Shown here one piece after another: positions 11,026-21,832 of a stretch of DNA of 64,000 bases; within the stretch, counting starts at the first letter, position 1, and each line of letters starts with the position of its first letter. Source of the DNA: Cymbomonas tetramitiformis (taxonomy: Eukaryota; Chlorophyta; Pyramimonadophyceae; Pyramimonadales; Pyramimonadaceae); assembly GCA_001247695.2 (NCBI GenBank), contig LGRX02029324.1, forward strand, positions 1 to 64,000, written 5' to 3'. A program made the translations under genes and the position numbers. Below the pieces are notes generated by a model that saw only the letters and a list, made by a program, of their open reading frames with translations, was not told where the DNA came from and searched no databases.

Positions 11026-13709
11026 GCTGCTGGGCCCCGCTCACTGTAGTAGCGATTGTCCTCAAAGAGGTAATACACGGCCTTGGACCGGGCGTTGGCA
11101 CGGGTCTTGAAAACCCGTAGGGTGCCCTGCCGTGGGCCATCGCTCAAATGGTCTCTGGCGATCCCCAAGAGCTGAGTGCGATCAACCAGATGCGTCATAT
11201 GTTTCTGCAAGGTGCCGAGGAGTCCTCCCGTGCAGCCTTTCGACTGCCCACCCAGAGGCAGAAACTCTTCCCTTCGTCCCACTCCTGCGGAGGAAGCGTA
11301 CCGGTGCAGGGTCTGGTTGCTGAGTTGCTGCGTGTGCACCCCCCTTCCTCGCTGCGCGAAGGGCTTCCCGAGCTGGAACTCGATCTTGCCCATGAAGCAA
11401 CGGTACTGGATGAGGAAGACCGTCTGTCCATGCAGCGCCATGAACTCCGAGATCTCTCCCAGATCCAGCCAGTTGGCTTCTCCAGCTGTGTTCTCGCTGC
11501 GAGTGGGCGACTCCGGCTCGTAGGTGCCCTGGAACACTGCAGCGTGGTAATCCAACATGGCAGGGTCGAAGACGCCGTTGGGCCAGGTTTGATGCCGTAA
11601 ACGAAGCGGTGCAGAAGATGGTGGCGGTGCGGAGCCAGATGGCCCTGCCTCATCCCCCCTGACCGTCTTCGACGTCTTGAGAGTCTTGGATGTGCGCACT
11701 GGAGGGTTTCTTCTGGCCCCATAAGTGTCCAGCGCGTCCCGTGCTTGCTCCTCTGTCTTGCATGCTCCGAGCATCACTCTCGGGTTGTCCCCCAGATGCA
11801 GGTACTCCACGGCGGCAGCGTTCGTGCTAAACACCTCGCCATCGCCTCCTTCCCCATCTGTCACCGGGTAGAACTTCCCCACCTTGTCCTGTGCGTCTGA
11901 CAGCGTGAGCTGCGGGATCACTTTCACATCCACGCCCTCCACACCAGTCACCTCCACGTCGTACCTCACCTTCAGTCGAGCTCGAAGGTCAGCGACGTCC
12001 ACTCGCTGTACATACTTTAGATGCTGGTACTGCCAGCGCTGGTCCTTCTCATAGTAAAAAGGCAGCTGGAACTCGCCAGTCATCTTGCCCATGGGGTTCA
12101 TGATGGTGACGCCTTCCATGGTGTGACGTACCATGCGCTCCATGAGATCCCATTGGGCGCGAGTGTGCTCGCTGAGTCCGCAGAACTGGCGCGCCACCTT
12201 GTCCCACATGAGCTTGCCCGTCACGACTCCTGGGTACGTCTGATGGGTGTTGAGGACCTCCTGAACACTCGCCATCGTGTACCTTCCTGCCTCCCGATGG
12301 GCACCACAGTCAGGGCGTGGGACCTGGTCGTTGTCCTTCCTGCCGCTCGGCCTCGTGGTCCAGGTTTCTGAGGGTATCTTCGTCTCCTTGTCAACCTTCT
12401 GGTCCACCAACGTAAAGTCGGGCCACAGTAGCTCCGTCTCCAGGATGGTCTTGTATTCTCCACATCGCGGGAACTTGACCTGCACAAATCCTGCGTCCAC
12501 ACCACCTCCATCGCCCTCCTCGCAGAGTGTGCACAGACGAGCATAGCCCGTGCGGTCGATGTACAGGCGCTGCTGAGTCCAGCTGCTCTCCTTGTCTTGG
12601 TGGTCCCACGGGTTCACTGCCATGCCCTCCCATGGCTGCACGCTGGCCAGCTTGAAGGCAGCTTCGCTCTCGGCCTCCTGTCTCAGCGTGAGGTCTGGAT
12701 AGCGAGGGTCTGACTGAGTTGTGGTCAGGCTGGCTGGCGTGCGGGACCCCCTCGTATCTGGCTCTTCAGCACTGGACCACTCAACTCTGGTCGCCACATT
12801 GGCTTCCCGCTGGCTGCGTGATGATGCTTGCAGCATGCCCAGCATCTGGTCTGTCAAGGACGTACCAGGCGGCGGAGGTTCGTACGTCGAGCCCTCGGTG
12901 TGTAAGCTGACTCGCCCATTGAGCTCGACTTGCATTATCGAGCTGGGTCTCAGGAAGCCCGCCTGCACCATGGACTGGCAGCGCGCCTCAAGTCTCTCCC
13001 TCTCATCCGAGTTGAACCTTCTCAGCCTCATCTCCTCTAGCCATGACGCCAGGCTTTCCATCAGCTCGGGGTGGTTTCGCGAGAATGCACAAGGTGCAGG
13101 CGCACACCTCTCCCCTGCGAGGGCCAGACGGTCTTCTCCCCTTGCGCCCAGGGACACTGCTTCACGTGGTGGTAGCTCGCAATCATCAAAAGCGGGGGCA
13201 AGAGTGCGCGCTGTCGTGGCATCAGCGTCGAAAATCTCGGTCGCCAGGCACACTCTCGGGTCTTCATTCCGCTTGCTCCTTGCATCGACGGGCGGCGTCA
13301 ACTCGATCAATGGCAACGTGACCTTCTCCTTCATACCCAGTGACACCGCGGCCTCAGAAGTAGCAATGCCTCTGTAGAGGTCGATGGTCAACTTGAGGGC
13401 GTTCTTCAGGGGTCCAGTGCCCACCAAGAAGTCCCACGTCGTGTCATTGGTGTAGGTGACGAAGGCGTGGAGCCGATGCAGAGTCATGTACGGCGTGCCC
13501 GCGGCGAGAACCACATCCACGTAGCAGTACTTCGTGAATTCCGCAGGGCTGCCATCACATCTCGCCACCCTGGCCCCTGTCTCTGCATCAAAGATGGTCA
13601 AGCCCAACCTGTTGGCTGTCCTGATTGGGATAATGTTGCAGTTGGCCCCCGTGTCCAGGAGAAGCGCTTTGTACAACATAAGCAAGCCTCCAGAGGCCAT
13701 CAGCGCCAT
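10941..13709 (-). CDS. Retropepsin-containing ORF, 922 aa
   Basis: The N-terminus carries an aspartic protease: LLLDTGANCNIIP near residues 17-29 is the DTG active site, followed by VGTGP near 95-100. The frame is open upstream of the Met, overlapping the end of the preceding ORF, so a -1 frameshift from 14821-13730 could feed it. The remaining roughly 800 residues are not recognised; they are acidic and proline-rich in the middle (YEPPPPGTS). It sits between gag-type ORFs and the RT polyprotein, so protease is encoded apart from RT. Confidence 0.75.
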   Translation of the reverse strand: MALMASGGLLMLYKALLLDTGANCNIIPIRTANRLGLTIFDAETGARVARCDGSPAEFTKYCYVDVVLAAGTPYMTLHRLHAFVTYTNDTTWDFLVGTGPLKNALKLTIDLYRGIATSEAAVSLGMKEKVTLPLIELTPPVDARSKRNEDPRVCLATEIFDADATTARTLAPAFDDCELPPREAVSLGARGEDRLALAGERCAPAPCAFSRNHPELMESLASWLEEMRLRRFNSDERERLEARCQSMVQAGFLRPSSIMQVELNGRVSLHTEGSTYEPPPPGTSLTDQMLGMLQASSRSQREANVATRVEWSSAEEPDTRGSRTPASLTTTQSDPRYPDLTLRQEAESEAAFKLASVQPWEGMAVNPWDHQDKESSWTQQRLYIDRTGYARLCTLCEEGDGGGVDAGFVQVKFPRCGEYKTILETELLWPDFTLVDQKVDKETKIPSETWTTRPSGRKDNDQVPRPDCGAHREAGRYTMASVQEVLNTHQTYPGVVTGKLMWDKVARQFCGLSEHTRAQWDLMERMVRHTMEGVTIMNPMGKMTGEFQLPFYYEKDQRWQYQHLKYVQRVDVADLRARLKVRYDVEVTGVEGVDVKVIPQLTLSDAQDKVGKFYPVTDGEGGDGEVFSTNAAAVEYLHLGDNPRVMLGACKTEEQARDALDTYGARRNPPVRTSKTLKTSKTVRGDEAGPSGSAPPPSSAPLRLRHQTWPNGVFDPAMLDYHAAVFQGTYEPESPTRSENTAGEANWLDLGEISEFMALHGQTVFLIQYRCFMGKIEFQLGKPFAQRGRGVHTQQLSNQTLHRYASSAGVGRREEFLPLGGQSKGCTGGLLGTLQKHMTHLVDRTQLLGIARDHLSDGPRQGTLRVFKTRANARSKAVYYLFEDNRYYSERGPAAWRSPWSTSPQVRASSTAAAGRPGTRWR

Positions 13710-13729
13710 CCCTTGTGCCAGAGACTCGT

Positions 13730-14821
13730 TCAGGAGCTTGCATACGGCTGGACCTGCGCCATGGCAGTGAGCTGTTCCTCTGTAAGACCACTGAGCATCT
13801 TCTTCTTCAATAGCTCGTACGCCTTGGTCTCCATGGTCCCTGCGTGCAGCTCCCCCCTCTCGCTGAAGTCTCTCACGCCGTAGCTCTCCTGGACGGTGGC
13901 AGCTGCAGCTGTTACACGCACCGTCGTCCTCTCCTTCCTGGGCTGCTCCACCATGTCCTCCGGCATCTCATCCAGAGGAATCTCTTCTTCGTCACTGTCG
14001 TCGCCCGACTCCATGCCCGGGCAGTCATCATCCTCGTCGCTGGTGTCCTGGCAGTCTGCTGCTGAGGCTGTCGGCACGGGGAGCTGGTTGTTCTCAGCCA
14101 GTTCCACCAAGGTCTCCACACCCCTTGGAGCTGTTATGCGACCTTCTGCTACGAGTCCAGCAGCTAGCTTGCGGAAAGCTGCTCCCAGGCTCTTGATCAC
14201 GGAGGCCATGAGCTGCACCTTCCTCTGCATCTCGTCCGCCGCAGGCGCCATGGGCACCTGTGCGTCTGCCTCGTACTCCTCGGGTGTCTTCACTGGGAAG
14301 CCCCTCATGCGCTGGGTACTTCCCAGGGCTACTGCTGGAGCCGCCGTGAGTTCAGACTCCACACTCTTGCACAGCGTCTCGGGGAGTGCCCCCAGACCCA
14401 AGGTGTTGAGGGCGCTCGAGAGCTCCTCTTCGCCCATCTCCTCGGCCATGGCTGTGAGTAACTCGGTTGGAGGGCCAGACGACACTCCTACCCCTGCGCC
14501 GCCATGGTGGTGCGCGCATGTGTCGACGGTGTGCGTCTCCCTCTCCGCGACGTGCGCTGCGACTGGTTCCCCGTCGGAGCCCTCATCCTCGGACAGCACC
14601 TGCGCCTTCACGCTGCCCGCACGACTGGCCGTCTTCCTAGCAGCCACCATGCCCTGGTACTCTGCTTTCAGCGCCTCGGGATTGCCAGTGGTGCTCTTCT
14701 GCTTGTCCTCCGGTAGCTGTTTGGCTCTGTACTTGTCCTTTTCTTCGTTGGACAGCTGCTGCCAGTCCGTCACCAGGATGCCCCAGTCAGAGTTCTTGAA
14801 GCGGTTCTTCAGGTTATACAT
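13730..14821 (-). CDS. HMG-box-like ORF, entered through a UAG codon
   Basis: 363 residues from the first Met. The N-terminal WGILVTDWQQLSNEEKDKYR resembles the HMG-box/YABBY pattern of W..LS.EEK..Y. The centre is acidic (DTSDEDDD, DDSDEEE). It is in the same frame as the gag ORF upstream and is separated from it by one UAG at 14852-14854, with the frame open across the gap (WWDAENAALRM). The HMG-like region may therefore begin before the Met, and the protein is probably made as a readthrough extension of gag. Confidence 0.65.
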   Translation of the reverse strand: MYNLKNRFKNSDWGILVTDWQQLSNEEKDKYRAKQLPEDKQKSTTGNPEALKAEYQGMVAARKTASRAGSVKAQVLSEDEGSDGEPVAAHVAERETHTVDTCAHHHGGAGVGVSSGPPTELLTAMAEEMGEEELSSALNTLGLGALPETLCKSVESELTAAPAVALGSTQRMRGFPVKTPEEYEADAQVPMAPAADEMQRKVQLMASVIKSLGAAFRKLAAGLVAEGRITAPRGVETLVELAENNQLPVPTASAADCQDTSDEDDDCPGMESGDDSDEEEIPLDEMPEDMVEQPRKERTTVRVTAAAATVQESYGVRDFSERGELHAGTMETKAYELLKKKMLSGLTEEQLTAMAQVQPYASS

Positions 14822-14851
14822 GCGCAGAGCGGCGTTCTCCGCGTCCCACCA

Positions 14852-16303
14852 CTAGCTGGAACCAAGCCTGCTTTCGTGGAATCCAGCAGGCATCTTGACG
14901 TGTTTATAACCACTCCTGCACTGCTCGGGATCGGACTCATGCCAGCCCCCTCCAAAGCAGCGCAAGCACTTGGGCTTGTCGTTCGTACGCACGCCCTCTG
15001 CTGGCGGTGGCGTCTTGTTGTAGGAGGCCTTCTTAGCTCTTTCGGCCACATTCACCTCCTTCTTCATCTTCTTAGAAGGTGATGCATCTACCTTCTTGCT
15101 GTTCTCTGGTTCGCCTGACTGCGCCACCTCAGAGGACTCAATCTTCTTGATCGAGTTCTTTATGGCCTTGAGGTCAAGGCCATGCTGTCGCGCCTCCCAG
15201 GTGGAGTACTGGCAGCCACATCGTCTGGTGATCTCCTGGAGGAAGGTGAGGATCCAAGACTCTGCATCGCCCTTGAGCTTGTCTTGAACCTCGACGATGG
15301 CCTCCAGGTCCTTCCAGGTCACCCGATTGGGTGGCGGGAACTGTGCCCTCAGTTGCTCCTTCACCCGCGTCTGGAAGATCTTGATGCGCAGGTTGTCTAC
15401 GCAGTCCTCGATGAAGGTACGCAGCTCTTCATCGCTCAACACCTTCCCAGTGTTGAGCTGCATTTCCCTGCGTTGGCACATCTTCATGTAGGTCAGCCCA
15501 TCCTGCCCCACCTCTTGTGGCTTCTGTGTCAACAGATCCACTTTCTCTTGAGTCCCTTTCATCATGAACTTCTTGTCAAGGGCAGCGATGAAGCCCCTGA
15601 GCGCGTAGAAGTACTGGGTATCACGGGTGCCATCACGTCCCGTCAAGCCTTTCAGGGAGGTTCCATCAGTCAGATATTCGTCGGAAACCTCCCCTTGGGT
15701 GTCTTGGTTCGTCACCGGCCTCGCTATCACCCACGTGGCGCCAGTGTTCATCTCATTGAAAGGGGGCCTAGCGCATGGGATGGTACCCTCGAGTGGGCCA
15801 TGCTCGCTAGTGTCCTTCAGGACTCGGTCCATGTTGGAGGTCACTACCCCCCCTCTTTCATAGTTCTCGCGCCACCAGCTGAGAGCTTGTGAGTTCTCTC
15901 CAGCCAGACACGCAGGGATCATGTCCCACAGGTATTCAAAGTCAGGGGGAGTCTCTCTCAGGGTCTTCATCTGAGCTTCGGTGAGGGTGCCAGCCCCGGA
16001 CCTGAGCCTCTTCCTGACGTTGGCGTTGTGCTGCCGTACGAAATTCTCGCACATGTCGGCAAACTCCCTCAGGAACTTGGGCCGATCCTCTTCCTTGGTG
16101 CCCGTGTAGTTGGGCAGTGTACCAAGGTTGACACGAGCGTAGTCAGTATACTCCATGTCTTCTTCAAAGATTACTAATGGCTCCTGGGCTTGGGCTTGCA
16201 GTTGGACTGGTGCTTGTGCCTCAGGCTGTACTAGTGCTTGTGCCTCAGGCTGGCCACCGGCAGCCCCTTCCTCTCCCTCCAGCTCTGAGAAATGCTGGCT
16301 CAC
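14852..16303 (-). CDS. Gag-like protein with variant zinc knuckle, 483 aa
   Basis: First ORF after the upstream repeat and leader. The N-terminus is rich in Gln/Ala/Pro repeats. The centre (NYTGTKEEDRPKFLREFADM and following) has the helical character of retrotransposon capsids. The C-terminus has a Cys-His motif, CLRC then five residues, His, six residues, Cys, near residues 447-463. This is a spaced-out form of the CX2CX4HX4C zinc knuckle. It ends at a UAG followed by in-frame coding sequence. Confidence 0.75.
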   Translation of the reverse strand: MSQHFSELEGEEGAAGGQPEAQALVQPEAQAPVQLQAQAQEPLVIFEEDMEYTDYARVNLGTLPNYTGTKEEDRPKFLREFADMCENFVRQHNANVRKRLRSGAGTLTEAQMKTLRETPPDFEYLWDMIPACLAGENSQALSWWRENYERGGVVTSNMDRVLKDTSEHGPLEGTIPCARPPFNEMNTGATWVIARPVTNQDTQGEVSDEYLTDGTSLKGLTGRDGTRDTQYFYALRGFIAALDKKFMMKGTQEKVDLLTQKPQEVGQDGLTYMKMCQRREMQLNTGKVLSDEELRTFIEDCVDNLRIKIFQTRVKEQLRAQFPPPNRVTWKDLEAIVEVQDKLKGDAESWILTFLQEITRRCGCQYSTWEARQHGLDLKAIKNSIKKIESSEVAQSGEPENSKKVDASPSKKMKKEVNVAERAKKASYNKTPPPAEGVRTNDKPKCLRCFGGGWHESDPEQCRSGYKHVKMPAGFHESRLGSS

Positions 16304-16399
16304 TCGTATCGCCCTCTGGGCACGCCTCTCTGCCCGTTGCTGTTCCTCGCGGTCAGCCTTGGATTCCGTTGCTACCTTTCTGGTGAAGAAGAAATACTG

Positions 16400-17000
16400 G
16401 TGTGAAGGCTCTTTTCACTCCACACTTCCCAGCTTACCAGTACGGATGAATCCGTCCCTGGCCTCACCTTTCAGTGCTTTGCTCTAAGTAGCAATCACTG
16501 CCAGCATAATCTCGTCCACGACTGGTGAGCAAGGTTCCATCTGTGACCCGGTCTTATATTGGCTCTCCCAGATGTCCAGCAGGGTTGCCTCTGCACTTAG
16601 TGTCTCTGGTCCACGCAGTAAGTCAGTAGAACGCCAGCATGAGTCAGGTGACCACAAAGAATGCTGTCGTGAAGATGCCCACTGACAGTCCTGTTTCGCT
16701 CCACGCCTTCAGGCGTACCAGTACGGATGAATCCGTCCCTGGCTTTACCGTCTGGTGCTTTGCTCCAGCAGGATGTCACTTCCCGAAATAGCCCAGTACA
16801 TAATTCTCAACGCTGCAATCATGTTCGTAAAATTAGCAACTGGTTCTGCTGTGACCGCTGTCGCTGTACTTCGCAAGACTGGTGAACTTCGAGTGTCGCA
16901 ACAGCCTGCTTCACTCAACCTCTTCCAAGGCTTACCAGTACGGATATATCCGTCCCTGGCATCACCATTCAGAGGTCTCGTTCTTCAGGACTGCTGTTGA
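16400..17000 (-). repeat. Three-copy leader repeat with a hyphenated palindrome
   Basis: The leader between the upstream LTR and gag has three diverged copies of a roughly 80-100-bp unit centred near 16440, 16720 and 16940. The most conserved core reads CCAGTACGGATGAATCCGTC (third copy GGATATATCC); its GGAT and ATCC arms form a short hairpin or a dimeric binding site. A CTCCA-type stretch precedes each core and GCTTTGCTC-type sequence follows two of them. Likely regulatory or packaging related. Confidence 0.75.
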
Positions 17001-17047
17001 ACTCTCAGCATTACAGACGACATGTCTGTAATAAGGCACATTTTTGT

Positions 17048-17436
17048 TTTGAAAAAGACTGTTAATTACAGTTCTGACGCAGTCGCACAAGGGCAAGTCC
17101 ACAAATGTATATCTTTACAAGCATAAGAATACTGTATCTCATTAATTATCTCATAACACTGCTGTTTTCGCGGTCTCAAGCGAGTCCTGGTTATTCTCGG
17201 AATCACTGTTACGAAGGCAAAACAAAAATGAGCGTCTGCTCACTCTCACTACGCCGCCCTACTTATTCTCGCTATCTCCAAACAAGTGTAACACCCATCC
17301 GTATTTCCGTATCTCGTCACTGTCATAACTCCTCGCGCGTATCGTACTGCGCGTGTCATACGTTCGTCACAGAGACTGCTACAGCAAGTGTCACAACCCA
17401 GCTGAGGTACACGATAAGCCGTGGTTTGTGACAGCT
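17048..17436 (-). repeat. LTR-like repeat Y, upstream copy
   Basis: 389 bp, same length as 2164-2552 with one difference noted. It precedes the leader and gag, as expected for a 5' LTR. Unlike the other end it has no adjoining X repeat. Confidence 0.75.
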
Positions 17437-19275
17437 TACTACAAAGCGACTGGTGCTCGTTGATGATTTTGGACGTGGTGGTTCACCAGTGCAAAAGGGG
17501 GGAGTGAGACGAGACACGTGCCTAAAGAGTTTTGCGCGTGGGTGTTCATACGTAACGAATTCGGTCGGTTATCCGTGAGATCGTTGCTGCCAGTGTGAGT
17601 TCAACTTAATAAGATGTGTTCCAGCGTGAGTACATATGAAAGAGTTGTTTTGAATTTCCTGCACCAATACGGGACTGCTAGGCGTGCGATACGAATTCGC
17701 TGCGATGGTACGTAGTCGTGACACAGTAAACACGGCACCATCATGGGAGCTGGTACACAGTAGCTATTCATGTAATCCCCCAGACATTCGATCCACGCGA
17801 TTTATGACCGAGCACGCACAAAATATCAGCCAGAGCGCCAGACCATCCAACATTTATCCATTCAAGGTCAACGGAGCGCTATAGATCATCCATACCGGGT
17901 TTCAGTATAATAATATAAAGAGGTATCAGAAACTTTATATCATCATATATAACTTTTTATTAGATGATCCATACGCCATACCTGTATTCGTCAGATCAGA
18001 CATTCAATACCTGTGTGGACTATCTCTGTCCACTCAGTGGTAGACAGACTACGTTCTGTGAACGCCAATCTTACGCCAATCTTAACGCCGCAGTCGCGGT
18101 CAGTCGCGGTCAGTCGCGGTCGGCATCTTCAGACATCATACCAAATCGTCGCGTCGCGTGGCTCGTCGATGACATCTTTAATGGGATGGCAACATATAAA
18201 TGGCTAACGCCATCTTCAGGTGCTAGGGTATCGGGCATTAATAAAAAAAACAGTCATAACTTTTACAACATTTATTTTTTGGTAGTACCGCCACCTCGCA
18301 TGCGTTTTTTTACAAAAATACTACACGTCTCCTCCTTAAAAGGGCATCCCCTAATACACATTCATTGAAATTTCACTCGCACGGACCTCCCCTTGGGGCC
18401 CAAAACATTGTAAGGACCTTAAAGTTAATTGATACTTGTGTCGTTTACCTTATTTTAGAGCGTTGGGGATTAATCACTTTTACTTTTTGTTTTTTTGGAC
18501 AAAACAATTCTTGCAAAAGTAACTGGAACGTGTGTAGAGGGTTGACCGTTACAAAAACAATAAAAGGTTCACGGTAGCCTTCGTAGCTTTGCACCCGAAA
18601 AATGTAGTGCTTTGGGGGAGGGCTTTGAGTGAAAGCCTCCATACATGTTTCGAGTCTCATCTCTTGAAATTCGACGTTTTATATACCCCCTATGCCTTCT
18701 GCGACACACCTCCGTCCTTACCAGTTACCACTATGAAGTCTTTTAAACCAAGTCAACCCAAAGCTTATACTACAGTTAGAAAGGGAACTTCCCGCTGCAC
18801 AACACATATATAATGCCATGCACTTAACTTGACCACCATGAATGTTGCATCAGCGCCGTGTGTGTATGCGCAGAGTTGATTACTTGTTGTGCATGCGTAT
18901 CCACTCTCGTCATCGCCACAGGTATGCATGTGACAATATCAAAACTGCTTGGGCGCACTTTTCCCGAAATTGCATTTCTGTTCTCACTGCAGGTTAGGTG
19001 TTCTATCAGTGCAGTCTTGCCAATTAAAAATTTGAACCAGTTTGGCTGCTGTATGTACCTTCTCAAGTACTATCAGTCAGTCTATATAGCATATATAGAT
19101 GTCTCACATCTGCATGATGAGGGTCAAAAGCAAAAAATACAGGCCCTCGAGTCTTTTAAGGCAACCAAAATACAGCAGTAGATGCCACTCTCCATCGCAC
19201 CCCTTGCTCGCATACGATTGCACAATTAAATAGAGTGGTGGGTTAGCAAGGTTACTACTGTACTCTCACAGATGC
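17437..19275. other. Intergenic host sequence
   Basis: No convincing gene. Contains three tandem copies of CAGTCGCGGT near 18092-18121 and AT-rich stretches around 17890-17960. The interval ends at the stop codon of the JmjC gene. Confidence 0.4.
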
Positions 19276-21499
19276 TCAAGTTTGCTGGATGTCTTGTAAT
19301 GCGTGTAACATATCACTTGGCAAACGAGAGCGCCACGCCAATGCGCCTTCCTTGTCAGTCCCCTCGTAATCTCTCAAGGCTTTCAGGAAACCATGACGAT
19401 TGAGAGCGTTTTGTGTGATGCATACTGTAAGGCTGGTATTCATGACGATGTGCCACCATTGGTGAGGCACATAGACCACGTCTCCTGGCTGTTGGATGAA
19501 CTCCACCATCCCCAGTTCTTCTCGGCGCTGCACGACTCTAGGATAGACCTGGCGCCCCTCCACCGTGTACCTTTGGTGGTCAATCTGGGCGAGGAACCAA
19601 AAGAAGACATACGCTGAGTGCTAGAATGCCCATAAGAAGCTCTTGCATCTATGCACCACCAACCCGCCAGAATTGATTTCTACGACATTTAGTACCGGCG
19701 GGAAAATCCACGTGCCAAAAGCATGTCGCAGGCTTGAAGAACACACCACTGCTACTGCAGCAAGCTTTGGCATTTAGACTACAGTCCTATCCGCTTACCT
19801 TGGCAAACCAGTGCGATGCAGCCCGCTCCTTTTGTACCGCCTCTTGCGGCAATTCTTCACAGCCTGCTTCGCCATCGCTGCCGTGGCCTGCGCGCTTTCC
19901 TCAAGGTTTCATCAGTTGCCACCCAGGTGTGTCTTCCCTGCTTTTAGGAGTGCGGCGAGGTCCCCTGCGAGTGAAGTCCGAGAACTGTGATATGGTTGTC
20001 AAGGGGCTGAGGAAAAAAATGTATGAAAGCGGCGGCGACGCACTGGAATCGCACCCATCGTGCAGCAGCGCTTCTGAGGTTTCGGGCGGAAACAGCACCC
20101 AGCGCTTGGTACCTGCAGGGTATCCGACACAGCCCCGCTCATATCTATGTATACGCTGTATATACATACGTATATTATGTATATGCAGTCGCAGAGGAAG
20201 AAACGCTGATTGAAGGCGTACACGTCTATTTCCATTATCCCTTACTTTTTCTTTTCGATCGTAGAAGCAAAATGGCCCTCGCCACGTGCAAGCACAGAAG
20301 GAGCGCGCCGCACCAGAAAGGAAATAGCTATCGAAGTTCTATGTCTTATCGCACGCGACGAAAGCAGAAGAATTCAATCTTTGGTAAGACCCAACGGGTT
20401 CCAGGTATGGATCTGGATAGGGGCTGGCACACACGAGATCCGAAAAGTAGAGCGGCAGCCTTCACCAGGCTGGGACAACCTGAGATGAGAGCATTCCAAG
20501 CAGAGGTATAAAAGGGATCGCGATGAATCCAGAACCCTGAGCGCTCGCAGCCAACGAGAAACCAACGGTAATCGGGACGCAGCATAGGAGACGAGCTCAA
20601 GTATTTCAAGTAGTCCTCGGTGAAGAGCTCGGGTACACTGCTCGCCCTCAGCTTTAACCCAGACCTCACCAACGCCGCTAGTCTAAAGCGCAAAAATGCA
20701 AAAAGCTGATCTAAAACAAAGCGTCGTACGCTCGGCCAGGAGTATTTGATCAATCTACTACTCCAATTAAGCGCAAATATCGACGCTCCCTTTTGTCTTG
20801 GACAGCGTACTTACCTGTAGTGCTGCAGCATTTCCGGATGCCGTTCCCCATAGTGAGCATCAAAAATATATAATGGAGCATCATCCTGCCAGACCTCGTT
20901 CTGTTGGTCAGCGGTTGGGAAATAGTACTTTTAGAAAACTGCTTTAAAATGTAACAGGCGAGTTCAGCATGAAGGTGCAGATGTGTGGCCCTCGTTGCAG
21001 GTGTCTTTATGTCCGCCTCTCCCTCCACAACGACGACCAAGAAACACAAAAAATGTCATAGAATTGTTTTTGCCGGATTTTTACGAGGCTTCATCATGAG
21101 GGGACAAGCCGTTCGTACGTCGGTGGCGGACGCATATGCAAGATATGAAGACAGATCCATCTTCACCACGTCTTCGTCACCAACGTCGAAATCACATGAT
21201 CCAAGATGGCTGTTGGCCAGGGCGCTGGGCTCCCATGTCTGTCTTGCTTCCCAGTCATCCGACAAACCTGTCAGCACGACTGGTTGAAACGTATTTTCAT
21301 ACCTCTCACGAAACGACGCTAAGTCCAAGTCCCGCGCGTCGACCACGTCAATATCCGTTGCACGTCCGTCATATTCCCCCTTCCAAACTGACGGTGCCTC
21401 TTTAGCGTATCCGTATTTTCTCCATCCAGTCGTCGGCAACCAGGGTCGCGCTTGTTGTTTCACCGTTTCGATATCCAGTTTCATTCCTGCATATCGCAC
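19276..21499 (-). CDS. JmjC-domain 2-oxoglutarate dioxygenase, JMJD6-like, six exons
   Basis: Exons on the minus strand: 21119-21499, 20815-20900, 20638-20637 boundary region with exon three at 20480-20637, 20044-20112, 19799-19887 and 19276-19584. All introns have GT and AG ends. The exons total 1092 nt, an exact multiple of three, giving 363 residues. Exon 1 encodes the N-terminal region (FQPVVLTGLSDDW). Exon 2 encodes PLYIFDAHYGE. Exon 3 has the iron-binding HxD (WIHRDPFYTSAWNAL). Exon 4 encodes KRWVLFPP. Exon 6 has the distal iron ligand in YVPHQWWHIVMN. These segments match the order of JMJD6/PSR-type proteins, Fe(II)/2-oxoglutarate hydroxylases acting on proteins or RNA. Substrate specificity cannot be read from the sequence. 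Confidence 0.9.
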
Positions 21500-21832
21500 T
21501 CAGAGCCCGTCCAAACTGCACAAACGAGTGGCTCAAGCATGAAAAGGTACAGAATTTGTTGATCTGTGTCACTCTCTTGTCTCTAGCTCACGATCAGAGA
21601 ATCTGAACAGTATCTGACCACTATTTTGTATGTAGTAAGGCTGAACGTACGAGAGTAGGCTAGAGACACAACATACACCGGGACACCTAGCACACAACTT
21701 CAACTACAAGATCAACACACGACAGCTACAACCGAAGGACAACAAACGACAGCGACATCACATATCTTAATCTAGCGCGGAACCAGACCGAGTCGAGAGG
21801 TGCGGTGCGTAGCTCGGACACAACTACGAACT
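21500..21832. other. Upstream region of the JmjC gene
   Basis: Probably contains the promoter and 5' untranslated region of the minus-strand JmjC gene. No TATA box or other clear element was recognised. Confidence 0.3.

Larger units (their letters stand above)
2164..17436 (-). mobile_element. LTR retroelement encoding DNMT, PHD finger and a second methyltransferase-like domain
   Basis: The element is bounded by 389-bp direct repeats (2164-2552 and 17048-17436) that are the same length and differ at one position I could see (CCCGG versus CCCAG), which implies recent insertion. All ORFs lie on the minus strand: gag-like 16303-14852, HMG-box-like ORF 14821-13730, protease ORF 13709-10941, ORF 11025-9928 and pol 9662-2811. 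The RT and integrase motifs are of Ty3/gypsy type. Exact termini are uncertain. A 224-bp repeat X sits between the body and the left long repeat, the best polypurine tract lies at the X/body edge instead of at the long repeat, and no 5-bp target duplication was found. Confidence 0.8.
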
